NCBI GenBank assembly: GCA_948470475.1 | Contig: OX419339.1 | Location: 7,796,685-7,860,684 of the forward strand | Direction: 5' to 3' | Source: Galaxea fascicularis | Taxonomy: Eukaryota; Cnidaria; Anthozoa; Scleractinia; Euphylliidae | Length of the DNA: 64,000 nucleotides | Shown: positions 46,881 to 61,000 of the stretch, piece by piece | Layout: each line of letters opens with the position of its first letter | Numbering within the stretch: position 1 is the first letter of the stretch | Position numbers and translations under genes: made by a program | Notes under the pieces: generated by a model | The model's input: the letters and a program-made list of their open reading frames with translations, nothing else | What the model was told of the DNA's origin: nothing | Database searches by the model: none

Positions 46881-48089
46881 AACAAAAACAAAAAACAAGC
46901 CGATTCGCCCGTACTGGATCTTGAAAAAATCAAAGACGAGATTCGGGATTAATTTCGGGAAAAAAGCGTGCAGTTTCATCTTAGTCTCTTTAAAAAAAAT
47001 CCCATTTATAGGCGCCTCTCAGAAGGGGGTGTGGGGGTGACGCCACTGGCGAAGCCCCCAGAGAATTAAAGAAAAAGAAGCCGAGAAACAGCCGGAGTCA
47101 TGCTTGCATTGTTCCATGCTGTTTGCTGTGCTTTCACAGAACTTTTCACGCCCGCTTGGCAACAAAATGTGAGACAAATCACTTTTGAGGTTGTTGAAGC
47201 AATGAGCGTTGCAATTGTAAAAAATAGGATTTTTCGACTGAAGTGTGAGCCGCAGCTCCGAGAGCAGCGGCTTTTTTTGCAGCCCTCTTAACAGTCACAA
47301 AACATCGTAAAACGGTGGGAAGTGCTGCAATTGAGCGGAATATCAGGTTCTGTCGCATATTCTAGCGCCAATTCTTCATTTTCTTCTTGCTGATGTTCCA
47401 CTTAACTTCTATTTGAAAAGCTTCCAGCTCTTCTTTTAAAACCTCTTACAGTTCCAAGCGCCGCCTTTCATGTTCCTCAAATAAATCGCGGTGAAGGCGC
47501 CATTTAATAATTGCACGATGTGCCAACGAAGGTCCTCGCGTTTTCGTTTTATCGGTTTTTTTCGAACCATTCCGCACAAAGCCCACGGAAGCAAAGTTCT
47601 GACCGTTGAAAGAAGATCTTCGCTATCCCTTTCAACCAACTTTGGTTGACGTGCTATTGCCTCTGCGGCCATATTACAGAGGGTTGCTGCTGCTCAAGTT
47701 GCCATGAGGTGTACCCCTATACCCCAACTCTCTAAAAAGGAGGCATTCAAGTGCGCTTGATGCGTGGCAATCCCTGGGTGACAAAAAAAAAATCTCTCAA
47801 GAAACTAATCTTCTTCACATTCACTCGAGATATTCCATTCGCTTTCACTTTCGTCTTCTTCTCTCAAAATATTTCGAACCTCGCGGAACTCCAGAGGGTT
47901 CAACTCGTTGTAATCATTGTCCCAACAGTAGTGACGAAGTTCGTTGTAAAGCTCTTCCGACCCTTCTCTGGCGGAAGGGCCAGAGCCAGATGCCAACCTA
48001 CCTTTCTCGCGAAAGGATGCTTCTGAGATTCAGAAAGGTGATTCTCACGAAGGAAATGGTTCGTTTAACAAAATTGACATCAAAGTTGA
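46881..48089. other. Stretch with two small unassigned minus ORFs
   Basis: Minus ORFs at 47672-47436 (78 codons, basic) and 47996-47805 (63 codons, acidic C-terminus) are open, but I recognise neither. They may be remnants of transposon genes. Nothing else seen. Confidence 0.3.
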
Positions 48090-48750
48090 ATAGGGCGGCG
48101 AATTAAAGTGTTATCATTGTGACGGCAAGCACTTCCCAAGGAACCGTCATTATCGGGATGCCAAATGCTATGCTTATGCTATGCAAACTTGGCCATTTAT
48201 CTCTTGCATGCCAGACAAAAAAGAAAGGGATTCTGACACAATCCGAAAACGCAAACAAGTTGGCCAATCCTTAGTCTACTCACCCTCTGGAAGGTGAAGA
48301 GGAAGTGTCAGGTGGGGAAAAACATTCCGGTTTATATGCTTTGTTTACTTTTGGCTGTCGACACGCCTCACCGTACAAAGTTCACCTGGATGTTTCCGGG
48401 CAACCCTTAGAAATGGAAGTTGACACAGGGGCTTCATTATCAGTGATTAGTGAGAAAACCTATGGAAGTCTGTTATCAGAAGGAAAGGCACCCCACTTCT
48501 ACGGCAAGTTCCTGCCTAATTTATCTACCACGTTGGAGCCATTGCATGAGCTTCTGAGGAAAGATGTCCGTTGGAAATGGGGTGCACAACAGCAGGAGGC
48601 GTTTGAAAAAGCAAAAACCTGCTTCAATTGTCAGATGTACTGGTGCATTATAATCCTAACAAAGAGTTAGTGGTATCCTGTGATGCATCATATGCTATCC
48701 AGTGGCAATTCCACCCCTCCCCACCCCCTTTAGGCCAACTCAATCACCTA
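48090..48750 (+). mobile_element. Internally deleted Ty3/gypsy fragment (gag knuckle, protease, RT end)
   Basis: A zinc-knuckle segment (CYHCDGKHFPRN near 48098-48140) is followed in another frame by an aspartic protease motif (MEVDTGASLSVIS near 48412-48450). This runs within a few codons into the C-terminal reverse transcriptase segment (YGKFLPNLSTT, LRKDVRWKWGAQQQEAFEKAK), then YNPNKELVVSCDASY. The main reverse transcriptase domain is missing, so the fragment arose by internal deletion. The strand and style match the gypsy remnant at 18175. Confidence 0.8.
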
Positions 48751-51099
48751 TTTTTCGACACGTTTCTCATAGTCAACCTTTTACACATTTGTGGGCCATT
48801 TGTTCAATATATTTTTGTTTTATTGCTTAATCCCACATCTACGTCATTGCTACCCCGGCCATATGACAAGCCAGTAACGAGGCAACTTGTTTTATGTAGG
48901 AGGAAAATAATAAGAGAAGCACACACACACGCACAAACAAACAATGACAACAACAACAAACCAACCAACAAAAATCATTATCTTGATAAGCAAGTGTAAC
49001 ATTTATTACCGGTGTATTAAGCCGGACAAGAAGACGAAGTGCGTTGAGCAACAACTCCCAAGATGGCGGTTCAACAACAACTCTTAAATCCATGAAAACG
49101 AGGCTAACACGTCACGACTTACAATATCTCAATGTTAACCAATGTTAACCAATATTGTCACAGCAAGTATCAACGGTTTCCTAAGAAACCTTGAGCAGAT
49201 CAATAGATGTACGACACCCAGCTTTAGAACCAGCTAATTAACCTTTACTTTCATCTTTCAAAAGTAGAAGTTGAACCTCAGCCTTAGTCAGTGAGTCGCA
49301 GTAACATATTGTTATTGACCTTGTTATTGGGGTTAACACTTTATTGAACTTTCAGTAGGACTTCGTCGTTTGCATTTTCATCAAAGTATTCTAAAATAAA
49401 ACTTTGAGTTTGTTTTAATCCTTTGAGGTTGCGAGAAGTTTAACCGAACACTGGCGTGGGAGTGGACTGCGCTGGCGGGATCTACACAAGGTCTTAAAGG
49501 AAGTAAAAGAGTATATGAGATCCGTTTGCACGACGTGAAATACACGACTACTTTTTGACAAAACTAAAAGCATAATTGCAACTACCATATAATAAAAAGT
49601 GCTTTCCTATCCAACATTAAGATTAATGCTTCCAACCCATGAGAAACAGAAACGCAAACAACAATAACAAATGTGGGAAAAGGGGTTGGGAATGAAGTAC
49701 TCCAACAGGCAACTATCGTCCTTACTCCTCTCCAGGCCACAATACCCTGCGAGAGGTCCTTACTCCTCCTCAGGGCTGCAGGTCACAATACCCTGAGAGA
49801 GGTCCTTAGTCAGGTGAGGTAGTAAGGCTCATGGTTACCATGGCAACCAATCCATTCTGTGAGTCTATGGGGCAAAGAGTGACCTGTATGGGAGCACTTC
49901 ATCCCAACCCGAAGTTTATTTGTCTATAATCAATTCAACATCACAAAACAGAGGAAAAAACCACACCCAAGGTTTACTTTAGAGTCTAGCTCTCTAGATC
50001 TCAGTAGTAAGCATAGCTAATCGGTTGCTGAAGTCAAACTGGAACGTAACATGACTGGAGACTGTATTAACTGATATAGGGTCACAATGATATTATCAGA
50101 GAATAGAGAGTAACAATCTGTTGTTCCGAAGGCCGAACCGAGGATTTGTTAACAAATCATTTCAAGAAAATATTCAACAAAACGTGAGTAGAACCGAGTG
50201 TTAACCTCATACTACAGGTACGTACCTAGTCTATGAAAGTAGACAGGGCTACTCAAATCATTAAGTGTCTATAATGCAAATATGCAGCAAGTCTAAGAAG
50301 CGTTGCCTGCTGGCTGTAATGTCTTAAATATATAGATATCCATCTTAATTAAACTTATAGCAAAATATCTTGAGTATAGCATTTTGTATGCAAAAACATC
50401 CTATGTATAACATCATATACCATAAGTCTGAATAGGAAGCAAAGTATATCGCATGAACTATCATGCACGACATGCTTGTGACACAGGGGTGAGGAGGGTG
50501 GGAAAATAAGTGTACCAGAAAGCAAACTAAAGCAGGCAAGATGTTTGCCTGCTAGAAGGATGGAATGAATAAACACGAGGCTTGTGTTCAATGCACTAGG
50601 ATTTGGTCAACACTGAAATAAGAACTATCCTATCAGTCAAATCCAGGAACGCCCATCTCTCCATCAATTCCGCCAGGGTCAGTTAATTTAGGTTGGCCTA
50701 TCGTTAAATTCGATTCGGCTCGGCTGAAGTACGGCGTCTGAACCGAGCCTTAATGTGTTTTTTTTTCCTGACAGAGGCAGATAGACATCATGTGATGTTA
50801 ATTGTTTTCCGGTTGCCTTTTTCTCAGTCGTGTTGCTTTAGCCTTTTCCACGTAATCCTTTCCTCGATCACGGTCAAATGACCGACCGGGCGGGCTGCGT
50901 TTCACATCAATTTCCTCACCATACGGAGCTAATCTCTCATCAAATACCCAAGGTTTGCCCAGGATGGAGGGAAGAGAGGGTGGAGGGGGGGATTGGATTT
51001 GACTGATACGTTATGCTTATACATCGAATAAAAAGGAGGAAAAAAAGTGTAAGCATTAAATCCTGTAAGAGCAGATTCCGGACACGGTAACTCGAAACC
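48751..51099. other. Intergenic stretch without a recognised gene
   Basis: Contains an aca/caa-rich low-complexity run (48920-48975) and a two-copy imperfect tandem repeat at 49719-49806 (gtccttactcctc...caataccctg). No coding family recognised. Confidence 0.5.
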
Positions 51100-52078
51100 A
51101 ATAAGCACTAGCATCTAAGCTACCAAGTCAGCAAGAATTATAAGAAATTCACTTTTGAGCCACTTAAACGTAGTTACAATAAACTTTACTTAAGGTTTTT
51201 CTGGCGGTTTCTACACTAGCAAGGAAGGATATGGAAAGATATTTCTGAAATGCTCTGTTTAGCTTTGAAAACAAAATGCGATGACATGGACTGCCTTGGT
51301 CCGTTTTCGAATGAAATAAGAGAACACAAATGCAATCTGGCAGCTGTCTCCTTTCCTACCATTCCTATAACAATTTCCAACGCTCGCGATTTCCTGGTCG
51401 CAATTTTCTGGATAGACCTTAGCTCTATCCAAACTGCTACGGTCTAGCCAAATTCTTATGAAGATCGAATAATTTAATCCTGCTTGCGTCAAGGTGTTGT
51501 CAGATCAGTTGGCTACTTCATAGTGCAGCGATGGAATCGTTATTGAAATAAGTGACTTTCCATCGCTGAGACTTTGCATTATGAAGTGACTTCATGAAAA
51601 CGGTATTAACCATAGACGTAAGGGAAATATTTCTTTTCGACCTTTCTGCATGCAAAGAAATGTATTGAAGTTGGAGCTATCCCTACCCAAAAAAACAAAA
51701 CAAACTAAACCAACATTAAAGTAATAACGAAGCAACACGTAGTAGTTTTGGCACTTGGGAAAAGTTCGAGAAAGATCTATCGAGCATAGTTTGTTAGTAC
51801 TGCACGGTTTAAGCTCAGACATATGGAAGCCCCTAACAGTTACATACGCAACTTGAGCATCTGCAAGGGACAGAAAGACTGCAAGGGATTTCAAAGGTCT
51901 CTACTACTATGCCTCCAAGTTGTGTGCACTGCGATGATCTTTCGTTTGTTTTAAGAGATCAGCTTGTTATAAGTTTCATTTTACTCAGTAACTAATGATG
52001 ATTTTGCCTTAAAAAAAACCGAAAAGAAAAAAAAAGGAAAGAAAAGAAACAGTCGATCCAAGAAAATGGATCTATCTT
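51100..52078. repeat. 3' flank of PARP14-like copy C, duplicated next to copy B
   Basis: Counterpart of 34240-35395. It keeps scattered identity but no shared reading frame. May contain the 3' UTR. Confidence 0.55.
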
Positions 52079-55000
52079 TCACTGAAAAGTGATTAAGTAG
52101 TCGGGATAACACTGCCAATCGTAGAAAACAACAAAGATCTCGGGATTAGGATCCTGATCAACCACAGAATCGTAGATGTCTGTAGGATCTGATGGGTTCT
52201 TAGCTGGAGGTGTGAGAAGGCCTCTTCTTCCCACGGTGTACTCACCAACCAGGACTCGTGTTAGGTACATGTATCTGAATCCGGTCTTGTCCGGTGGGGA
52301 ATATGTGGGCCTTGCTGAGTAGGAAGCATTTAACGCGAAATACACTCCATTTCCATATACAGTGGCTGAATAAACAAAAACAAAACACTGATAAGGCAGA
52401 GAAAATCTGGTACTTTCAAGTGCGACATACGGCTGGTACACCATATGAACTGATGATGATAACGCAGGAGAACGTTTGTATTTGCTGGGGATACGGGGGC
52501 TTATCGATCAAATAATTGTTTTCGTAGGCCGTAAATAAAGAAATGCTTGGTGTTAGACCAAAACCCTCAGGAAACGGTTCAGGCAGTTAAAGAGAAGTTA
52601 ATTCAAGCTTAAGTTTAAACTTTAGAGAGAAGCCATGCTTTCCTTACCATTCTTGCCATGAAAACTTCTGTTGAATCCGGTGTGGTTTATCAGCGGGCAG
52701 TTTTCGCCTGGAGTTCCATGAAAAAGCAACTTTTCATTGCTTCCCTTTGTTTCGTCCATCTTCTGCCTTCGGATAGCGTATGTTCCGTATAGAGCTGGAT
52801 TTTGAACTCGCTCTATCTTAACGATGTTGTTTCCACATGACTGTTGGAATAATTTCTGTACCGTTTGGTACTCCTGTGCATCCTTGGTTGGGTCAAGCTG
52901 ATGGAGATACACAGTCGTCTCTTTACCTTTATGATCTTTCGGCTGGGGAGTCCAGTTTCTTGGAAGGTTGATGCCTGAAGACAAAAGAAGGGTCTGTCAT
53001 TCTTTGTTCTACCTTGATAGGCGATAGGCTTACAAAGGCTCGGAAACTGGATTGCTGAAAACGTTAGGTCTTATTGCAAATCGAAGATGGGAAAACGTTT
53101 TGCAAGCCGGGCATTCTTTTAGGTTCATTGTTTGAAATAGTGGTATGCTTAACCAGGTATGACATGGTCGGGTTTGTTGCCTGTAATCAAATTGTACCAA
53201 CCGAATCAAATGGCTCATACTTTAGACAACAATTCGGAGCAATAAATTAACGCTCTGCTATATTCGACTAACATTAAAGAATGTTGAAGGCAGAGGAAAA
53301 TAGTGTTGGTGTTATTTTCATTAACGTACCTCTTCGGTCAACCCTTTTAACTTCAAAGACGTCACCACCAGACCTGTCCTTCACAGTCATGGACTTGAAA
53401 TCTATTTTGTGGCCATCTTCCCCCAGGGCTACAGTAACTTTCTTGTTGTCGTAAGCAGCTTCAATCTTTGCGTTTAAGCTGAGCTCGAATTCTTTGAACA
53501 CACCTGCGTCGTTGAATATCCACTGGATATCCTTCGCAACCGCCTCAGCTCGTTTGCGTTCGTGTTCATCTTCTTTCACTTGATCAAGAATTTTATGAAT
53601 CTCTCCCACAACGACTAGTATATCATCTGTCTGTCCACTAACCACTATGCGTCCCACATCCTTCTCAACAGACGCCTTGACATCGTATCTTAACTCTAGT
53701 GTGTGGATTCTTTGGAAATGTTGTTTGGACAACTTGGTGATCGCCTCCCTCTCGATTTTTTGCTTTGTTGAGTTGTCTGCCATAATTTCATTAATTTCGT
53801 CGACTGCTTTTTGAAGATTCACTTTGCACCCAGCAAAAATTATGAGGTCAAGTTTCTTGTCTGCAAATTCACTGAGGATAACCGCAGCAGACGAACCTTT
53901 CTTGTCAGAATCTGCGAAGCCAAACAAGCCCCCAACCCGTGAAGCAACTCGCTGAAGGAACCCGGGTTTTTCTGAGGTTTCACCCGAAGCTTCTTCAATA
54001 GCTGCCCGAACATCTTTCATCATTTCGTCCTGAAAAATCACCATATTGACGAGCTGCATGGAAGTAGGCTGTTGGTCACTGAAGTCACGAATTGCGGACA
54101 GCATTGTACTGGCACTCTCCTTGGGAGGTATACCAAGGTTACCTGTTCCGATGGCCGGAAAGGAAATCGAAGATAATCCACGTTTCTCAGCTTCTTCAAG
54201 ACATCGTTTGATAGATGCTTTAACAGTCTTTTCATTCAAAGGGTTGTGAGGTACAATGTGGAAGATAAAGTTTGCCTTCAGGTTGCCCCCTCTTGTAATG
54301 ACCACAGATCCTGGAATTTGAGCTCCTTTCTGGGAGCATTCGTATTGAATGGATTGACCTCCTGCCCTGAGAATTGCAGCTCCTGCCCCTCCACCTCTTC
54401 TTAAGTCTAAATCTTCGTTGGAAATGACGACGATAGCGTCAGTAGTTTCCTTTGTGATGTCACCGGGATGCACTTTGAAGCACAGCGATCCGACGTTTGT
54501 TTCCAAATGACCTTCACCTCTTTTTCGTAGCGGTGAAAATCCAGCTTTCTCGATTGGAGGTGCACGGAACTCTTTGCCAGGATTCTTACTCCACTTTTCG
54601 AATGAATCTGTGCCCTTTTTCATTGGAAGGGGAGCATTGGTCTCCATTCTTTTCTTCAACTCTGCGTCAAAGGCCTGGATAGTGGGGGTATCTTGATTGA
54701 ACAGGACAAATCTGGCCTCTTTGATTGATGTCGATGGATTTTTTTGGTTGAAAGACATCACTTCATCGAAATATATCTTGGCTACCTCTGCTCGTGGAAA
54801 TTGAAGCGTACCAGTTCCAATTGCAGGAAATGCAATCGATGTCATTCCTCTGGCGGAGGCTGCTTGAAGGCACTTTGTGAGAAGCCTTTTTAGAACCTGC
54901 AACAAAAAGCAAACGTGATCAGTTGGAAAATATTAACTATATCAATATATTCCTAGTAAAACGTTTTCCCTCTGCGTCATCGTCAGAAATCACCCACTCC

Positions 55001-58000
55001 TCCCAATTTTCTTTGTTGTTAAGATAAGTTACGGTACTGGAATTACGATTGTTTTTGATTGGCGTTTTAACCTTGCTTGTTAAGTTTCCCGCAGGCTATC
55101 GGGAACACCATCAAGCTGAATTGAACTGAGCTGTCTTAAAAGTAATTAAAACGAAGAAACAAACTAGTGATGGAAAACACTCAGTGAAATTCGGCTTGAT
55201 TCCCATGGCCATGCGCTGTATTTAGTTCTGAAATATGTAGTGGTGGTAGCGGTACACAACAAAAAAGTATAGATACTCAAGCTATGCGCTAACCCACAGG
55301 CCCTTGGCCTTTAGAATCACTGAGTAACATTAATTCATGAGTAACTGCAGAATACCTTTCCACATGTAGCTTTGTCACTTGAATACGTGGGCACATGGCT
55401 AAGCAGTAACTTACTTGTCTGTCGTTTCCCTTTTTTTCGCGTTTAAAGAACGAGAAATACACATTTTGTATGTGTTTACACGACAACGTGGCTCAGAGGC
55501 TATGTGGCTACGTGGTTTTCCTTCCCCGCAGCCTTTTAGTCACGTAGCCACTGTCTCAAGAGGTAGTCTGGAGTGGAAGGGTATTCTGCAGTTAAGCCTT
55601 CATTCGATTGTGTCCGATTCGGTGAGAGCACGGTGGAAGCAGAGAACTTGAAATACGGTGGCCTTCTTTTTGTGTGATTATCGATTTTCAATGCAACCAA
55701 ACCAACCGTTGACAGTTTGTCGAGGTTAATCCACGGAACGTTTCCCAGATATGGTTTCATGAGGTTAACTCTTTTCTGGGTCTATGTACATGGGAATAGA
55801 ACGATTTTATCGATGCATAAACACTTTTATGCACTAAAGGAAATTCATGCTAACCTGAGGAGTTAGAACAAGCTATTTTTCTGTATGTTGTCACTATGCC
55901 ACAAAATGGCCAGGACACGACATTTTACAGATTTTGCAATATATTTAGACTGCAGTTTTTGAAAGTGCTCATTCATGCTTTATAGTCCAACAAGTCACTA
56001 AGAAGTTTTCAGCTTTTAAAGGATTTCAAAGACTCGGCGCTACCGGCAATTCAAAAGTGATTTCCGTGATCAGCCAAGGGTATCTAAACCTTAAATTACG
56101 GTACGCCTTACTCCAGAATATTTTTTTCGCAGAAAACAAATCTTTAAACCTGCTCGAGACACATTGCTTGGCTTTTTCTGACAGCTGTAAAAGTTAAGAA
56201 ATCTAGCCACCATCTGTCACACGACCAAACCATTCATGAGTTCATCCTTGAGTTTACGCCCGAAATTGATTTGCTTCGCGGTAAGGCTTTGTAAACACGG
56301 CATGCAATGCAGTTTCTGACGTCTAATAAGACTAGAAGCAAGCTCCTCCAGACTCAGTTGTGTACAAAATAGCGTTTAGTTTTTCGTAACTTTTGAAGCC
56401 TATAAGAAAGTCCATAAAAAGCTTTGTATTAGTAGAAAAAAGTATTTTGAAGCAGGATGTACTTTAAACTTGGGATGCTTTCAACAGGTTTTACCGTTAC
56501 AACGAGTTCTAAATGCTTTGCACAACTTGCGCAAGCGAAGTGCGTGTCATTAGAATTTTCTTGTGAAAAAGCAATCCTGTAGAAAAAATTTGTTCAGTAA
56601 ATCGTTAATTTGGAATATGTTCACATTTTCAAATTGCTTTCACATTTCATGTCATAAATAGGACAACTTAACAAATTTCTAGATGGTGATCTCAAATTGA
56701 TCTCATACTATCTCCTTCTTCGATCTCTTTCCACTGATATTAATTGACAGAATTGCTTACTGTCGCTGTTCTTATTACATAACAATGGACAGATTGAAAA
56801 AAAATAGACTATGGAAGGCTACAGATCAGTTTTGTCTCGGAAATCCAAGCTAAAGTACTACACTTCCCAGTTGAGCGCAACACCACGCAAGTTTTAACAC
56901 AAAGTTTTGACGTCAAAACTTTGAAGTTTCCGATCGAGAATGTATCCAATGGAAACAAAGCGTGCCGCCCAAATGCCGAGTGGAATCTGCGCGATAGCTT
57001 TTAGCGCGCTTTGTTTCCATTGGCTTCATTCACGTTGCCATCAGAAACCTCAAAGTTTTAACGTCAAAACTTTGTGTGGAAACTTGCATGGTGTCGCGCT
57101 CAACTGGGAAGTGTAGTATGTTCTTTTTCAATACGATTGACATCATTTTACATTTCTGCCTTTCCCGCTGTCCCACTTGGAGCAGATAGCGAAGATGACT
57201 GCCTTGCAATTGAGATTCCCTGTCTGGGTGTTAACCGCGATGTCGCCAACAGCCACACTGCCTATGTTTGCACACTCCCGTTGCAAACTTGGACCAGCGG
57301 CCTGGCTAAGGGCCTTTGCACATGGATTCTGGTTTAAGTTGAGGTTACAGGCCGCTGTACCAATTATTGCATCAGCCTAGTATGAACAAAACACAAACAT
57401 GAAAACAAACAACCAAGTAAATCATTGCACTGACCATTGTGAGAATAATCCAAAGATTCTTTCGTAAGGAAGAACGGGGCTTAAATGGCTTCTCAGAACT
57501 ATAGTCTTGCTTAGCGAGCATTTAAACATTCCTAATTCCTTATCCTTGAAAAAGCATTCAGAGGACCTTCAGCTTACACACTGTTGTTAGTTACCTATTC
57601 CCATGTTCTTAATTAATTGATCGATGATTTGTTATATTTACACTCGACAGATATAAAGTTGTTTGGGATGATGATTATACCTGCTCCTGGGCAAGATCGC
57701 CAACTTTCACTATGATTCGAATGCCTTGGGTTGTAAGAGATCTCGGACTCTTTGTTATTCCCCATCCCCCGTCTTTGGTCTTGGCGCTGTGTCCAAAAGC
57801 TGTAGGTCCGCGGTTTACTTGCTCTTTGAACTTTCTCTCTCCAGAAAATCGTTTTCTCAGTTCTTCTGCGAACGCACCCACTGTTGTGTCATCGTTATTG
57901 ATGAGATGAATATCCGATAACTTACAATGTGGGTTTTCTCTACAGAAATCAAGCACAGCATCCAATATAACTTTAGCACAAAGGTCTCGTGGAAAGCCAA

Positions 58001-61000
58001 ACACACCTGAACTGACAGCTGGGATAGCGATTGATCGACAGTCTTTAGCTTCTTTCATTGAATTTGTAATTGCAAATCTTAGGTAACGTTCCTGTGCTGT
58101 CGGGTCCCCTTCTTTGACCCGTTTATCTGCCATGGAATCCCATTTAGGTCCAACAGCATGGATAACTTTGTGACATGGTAACCTTCCAGCGGTGGAAACC
58201 ATTATTTGACCTTCCAGAAGGGTACCGTGTTGTCTTACGTAATCTTTACATTCATCTTGAATTTCTTTACCACCTGCTCGTACAATGCCTGCTGCAAGGC
58301 CCCCAATGTGATTTAATTCGCCATTAGCTGCATTCACGATTGCATCAACAAGATCTTTCGTGATGTCACCTTTGATGACGGAGATCTTCTTTTCTTCGTT
58401 TGTAAGGTAGCTACAAACTGGTTCTTGACCCATATCATCTTCCGCCTTGGTTCTCATTGTGCCATAAGCCAACGTTTCTTCATTGTCAGAATGCTCAAGA
58501 GGGAGAACGATGCAATGGTGTTTCTGTTCTGTGGCTTTGAATACGCCCAGCCCCTTCCCCTTTAAAAAGTATTTCTTCATCCCTGGCCTGTCAATTGGAA
58601 GAGAGTCCTTCAGCACAGCATTGATTAGGTCTTTGACTTGTGGCAAGCACTTTTTTAGTCCCTCTGAAGTACCTGAAACTTCGATACCCTCACTGTCGAC
58701 GCTAACTCTCATGTCTATGGAACAATCAACAAGTTCTTTTTTAATAGCTTCAACCTTGGATTTCCATACTTCGAAAATAAATTTTGTAATACCGTGCTCT
58801 GCGGGGACAATGATGGATAAAATAGTGTTTTTCTCCAGAAATGCCTTTACCTCTTCAAAGCATTCTTGAACATCTTTGCTTATACCACATACCCAGATGG
58901 TACTAGAGGTGCTATCCACCGTTATTCCAACCATAGACCGCGAGGCAACTGAAGTTTGAAAATCTCTCCAAAGACCACTTCCAAGCAGCTGAAGATTTTC
59001 AGGTTTTAAGTGGTAGCTCTTTTCTAGGGTGGCATCCTGTAACATGTTTTCGGCTTTTTTTGTGGTCCTTGAATCAATACCAACCACTTTGACTTCGTTG
59101 GAACTTTGGCCTTGACCGTAGAGCACTACTGCACAAATGGTATGTTGTTTTAAAAGATCCTGGAGGAAACTTGACACTGGAGGGCTCTTCAGAACGTTTA
59201 TCAACTTTTCTGGTAGTTCAACGGTTCTTTCGATTATCTTTGAAATAAACGTGAACATCTCAATTTTAACGTCTTGAAGGAGGCTTCTAGGACCCTTCAA
59301 AGTTAACTTCTGACCGTTGCTATCGACGGCGATGTTTAAATGACGGTGCTTATCTCGTAGCCGTTCACAAATGCCAGACATTTCCAGCAACTTAAGCCTG
59401 GATGTTGGGATGTCGTCCTCAACGACTTGGACCACTGTCTTCATGAGTTCTGTATCTTGCTGAACTGTCTGGATCAACTCTTTCATTTTTGTCAACTCAT
59501 TTTCCACATGTGAAGTCTTGCCTATGATCTTGACAATCGGCCTGTGATCATCAAACGAAACGAGAAAATCAGATGATTCTTCGGTAGACTCACATTTTTC
59601 CCACCTATTTTCTATCTCATCGAAGATTTCGGATGCAATGTCAAGCTGGGAACTCTGGAAGCTTTGTAAAAAGCTTTCCAAATGGTTTACTCTTTCCTCC
59701 CACGACCGATCGCAATCCTTTTTGTTGCCTACGGACGAAACAACGATGGCTTTGGTTTGAGAATCTTTCGAAATTTCAATTTGGATGTTGTTCTCTTCAA
59801 GGAGCACTTGTAGTTCACTTCCATGGTTCATCTGAATGTATTCAAAGACGTCCGGATCGCATTTTATTTCCACTCTTATTGTTGTTGTATCTTGAAGAAA
59901 TTGATAGTGTGGCGTCACATTCAAATTTTTGCCTTCCAGCGCGTGCTTCCTTTGAATGACTTTCTGAACACCTGAAAAGCAATTAAGGAGATGAGGTATG
60001 TCAGAGCTGTAGGCATCCATTCCTCCCGCTGCCATAATTACGCTGTTAATTTGGGTCAAGAATCATCATATCCCTCATGCAGTTACCAAAATTTACTTTC
60101 ATAGAAAACACCTGACTCGACTGATGCCAAACATCTGTCAGCGTTTTGCCGGTAACGTGTTTATTTAATCGCTATTCAACGGCTGGCGTTCCCTTGTTTC
60201 GAGGAAAAACGCTTGCATGTGGAGTTAACCAAAGTTTTCAAAGAGAGTTGTAGGATTTTCCTTTAACCAATTGCACAGTTCATGAATTGCCAAAAATTCC
60301 CGTTGTCTGAAAATGTATAATGCGTGCGCGGCTCCTTAAACCCCCTGAGAAGTAAAATTATGCATAAAGCTTTCTTACAAGAAGGATCCTCGAAAAACAC
60401 AACCACTGTGTCCTTCCATATTCTTTCCACCTTGCTGACATCCTTCCCGCCACTCCTTTTTTCGTTTTCAAAGTATAGCTGTATGGTATCATCTGATGAT
60501 TGTTCCCTCAGTCCAGTTACTAGAATACTTGTGCAGACAGCGACACGTTCCAAACGAGGTTTTTTTCCTTCAAGACCTTTGGTGTCCTTCTGCACTTTTT
60601 CAATTAACCTCTGGAAGTCTGAAAGTAGGAACCAATAGCAACTCTCAGTAATTGACATTGCATAGTTTCACATGCATATTTTCGCTTAAACAGATGACTC
60701 TTTTTCAGACTGGCCTTTTTGGTGAGAGGTGATATATTTTTAAAAAATCTGTAACGTAGTGCCAGAAAATCACAAAAATGTCTCGACCACATTGACATCA
60801 TAAAATAATCGAAATAAAAAATGATTTGCAGGTGTTAGTAAATGGGCGCATCAACCCAGTTAACGTCTCCTGTATTACCAAGTCCTCACGTAGACGGTAA
60901 AAGAAATTCATGCCTTTCTATTTGCAAGATGACGGCGATGATATAAACACAAAATAAAATAAATTGCGAGCCAAGCCATAGCCTGCGAACGCAGACGTAG

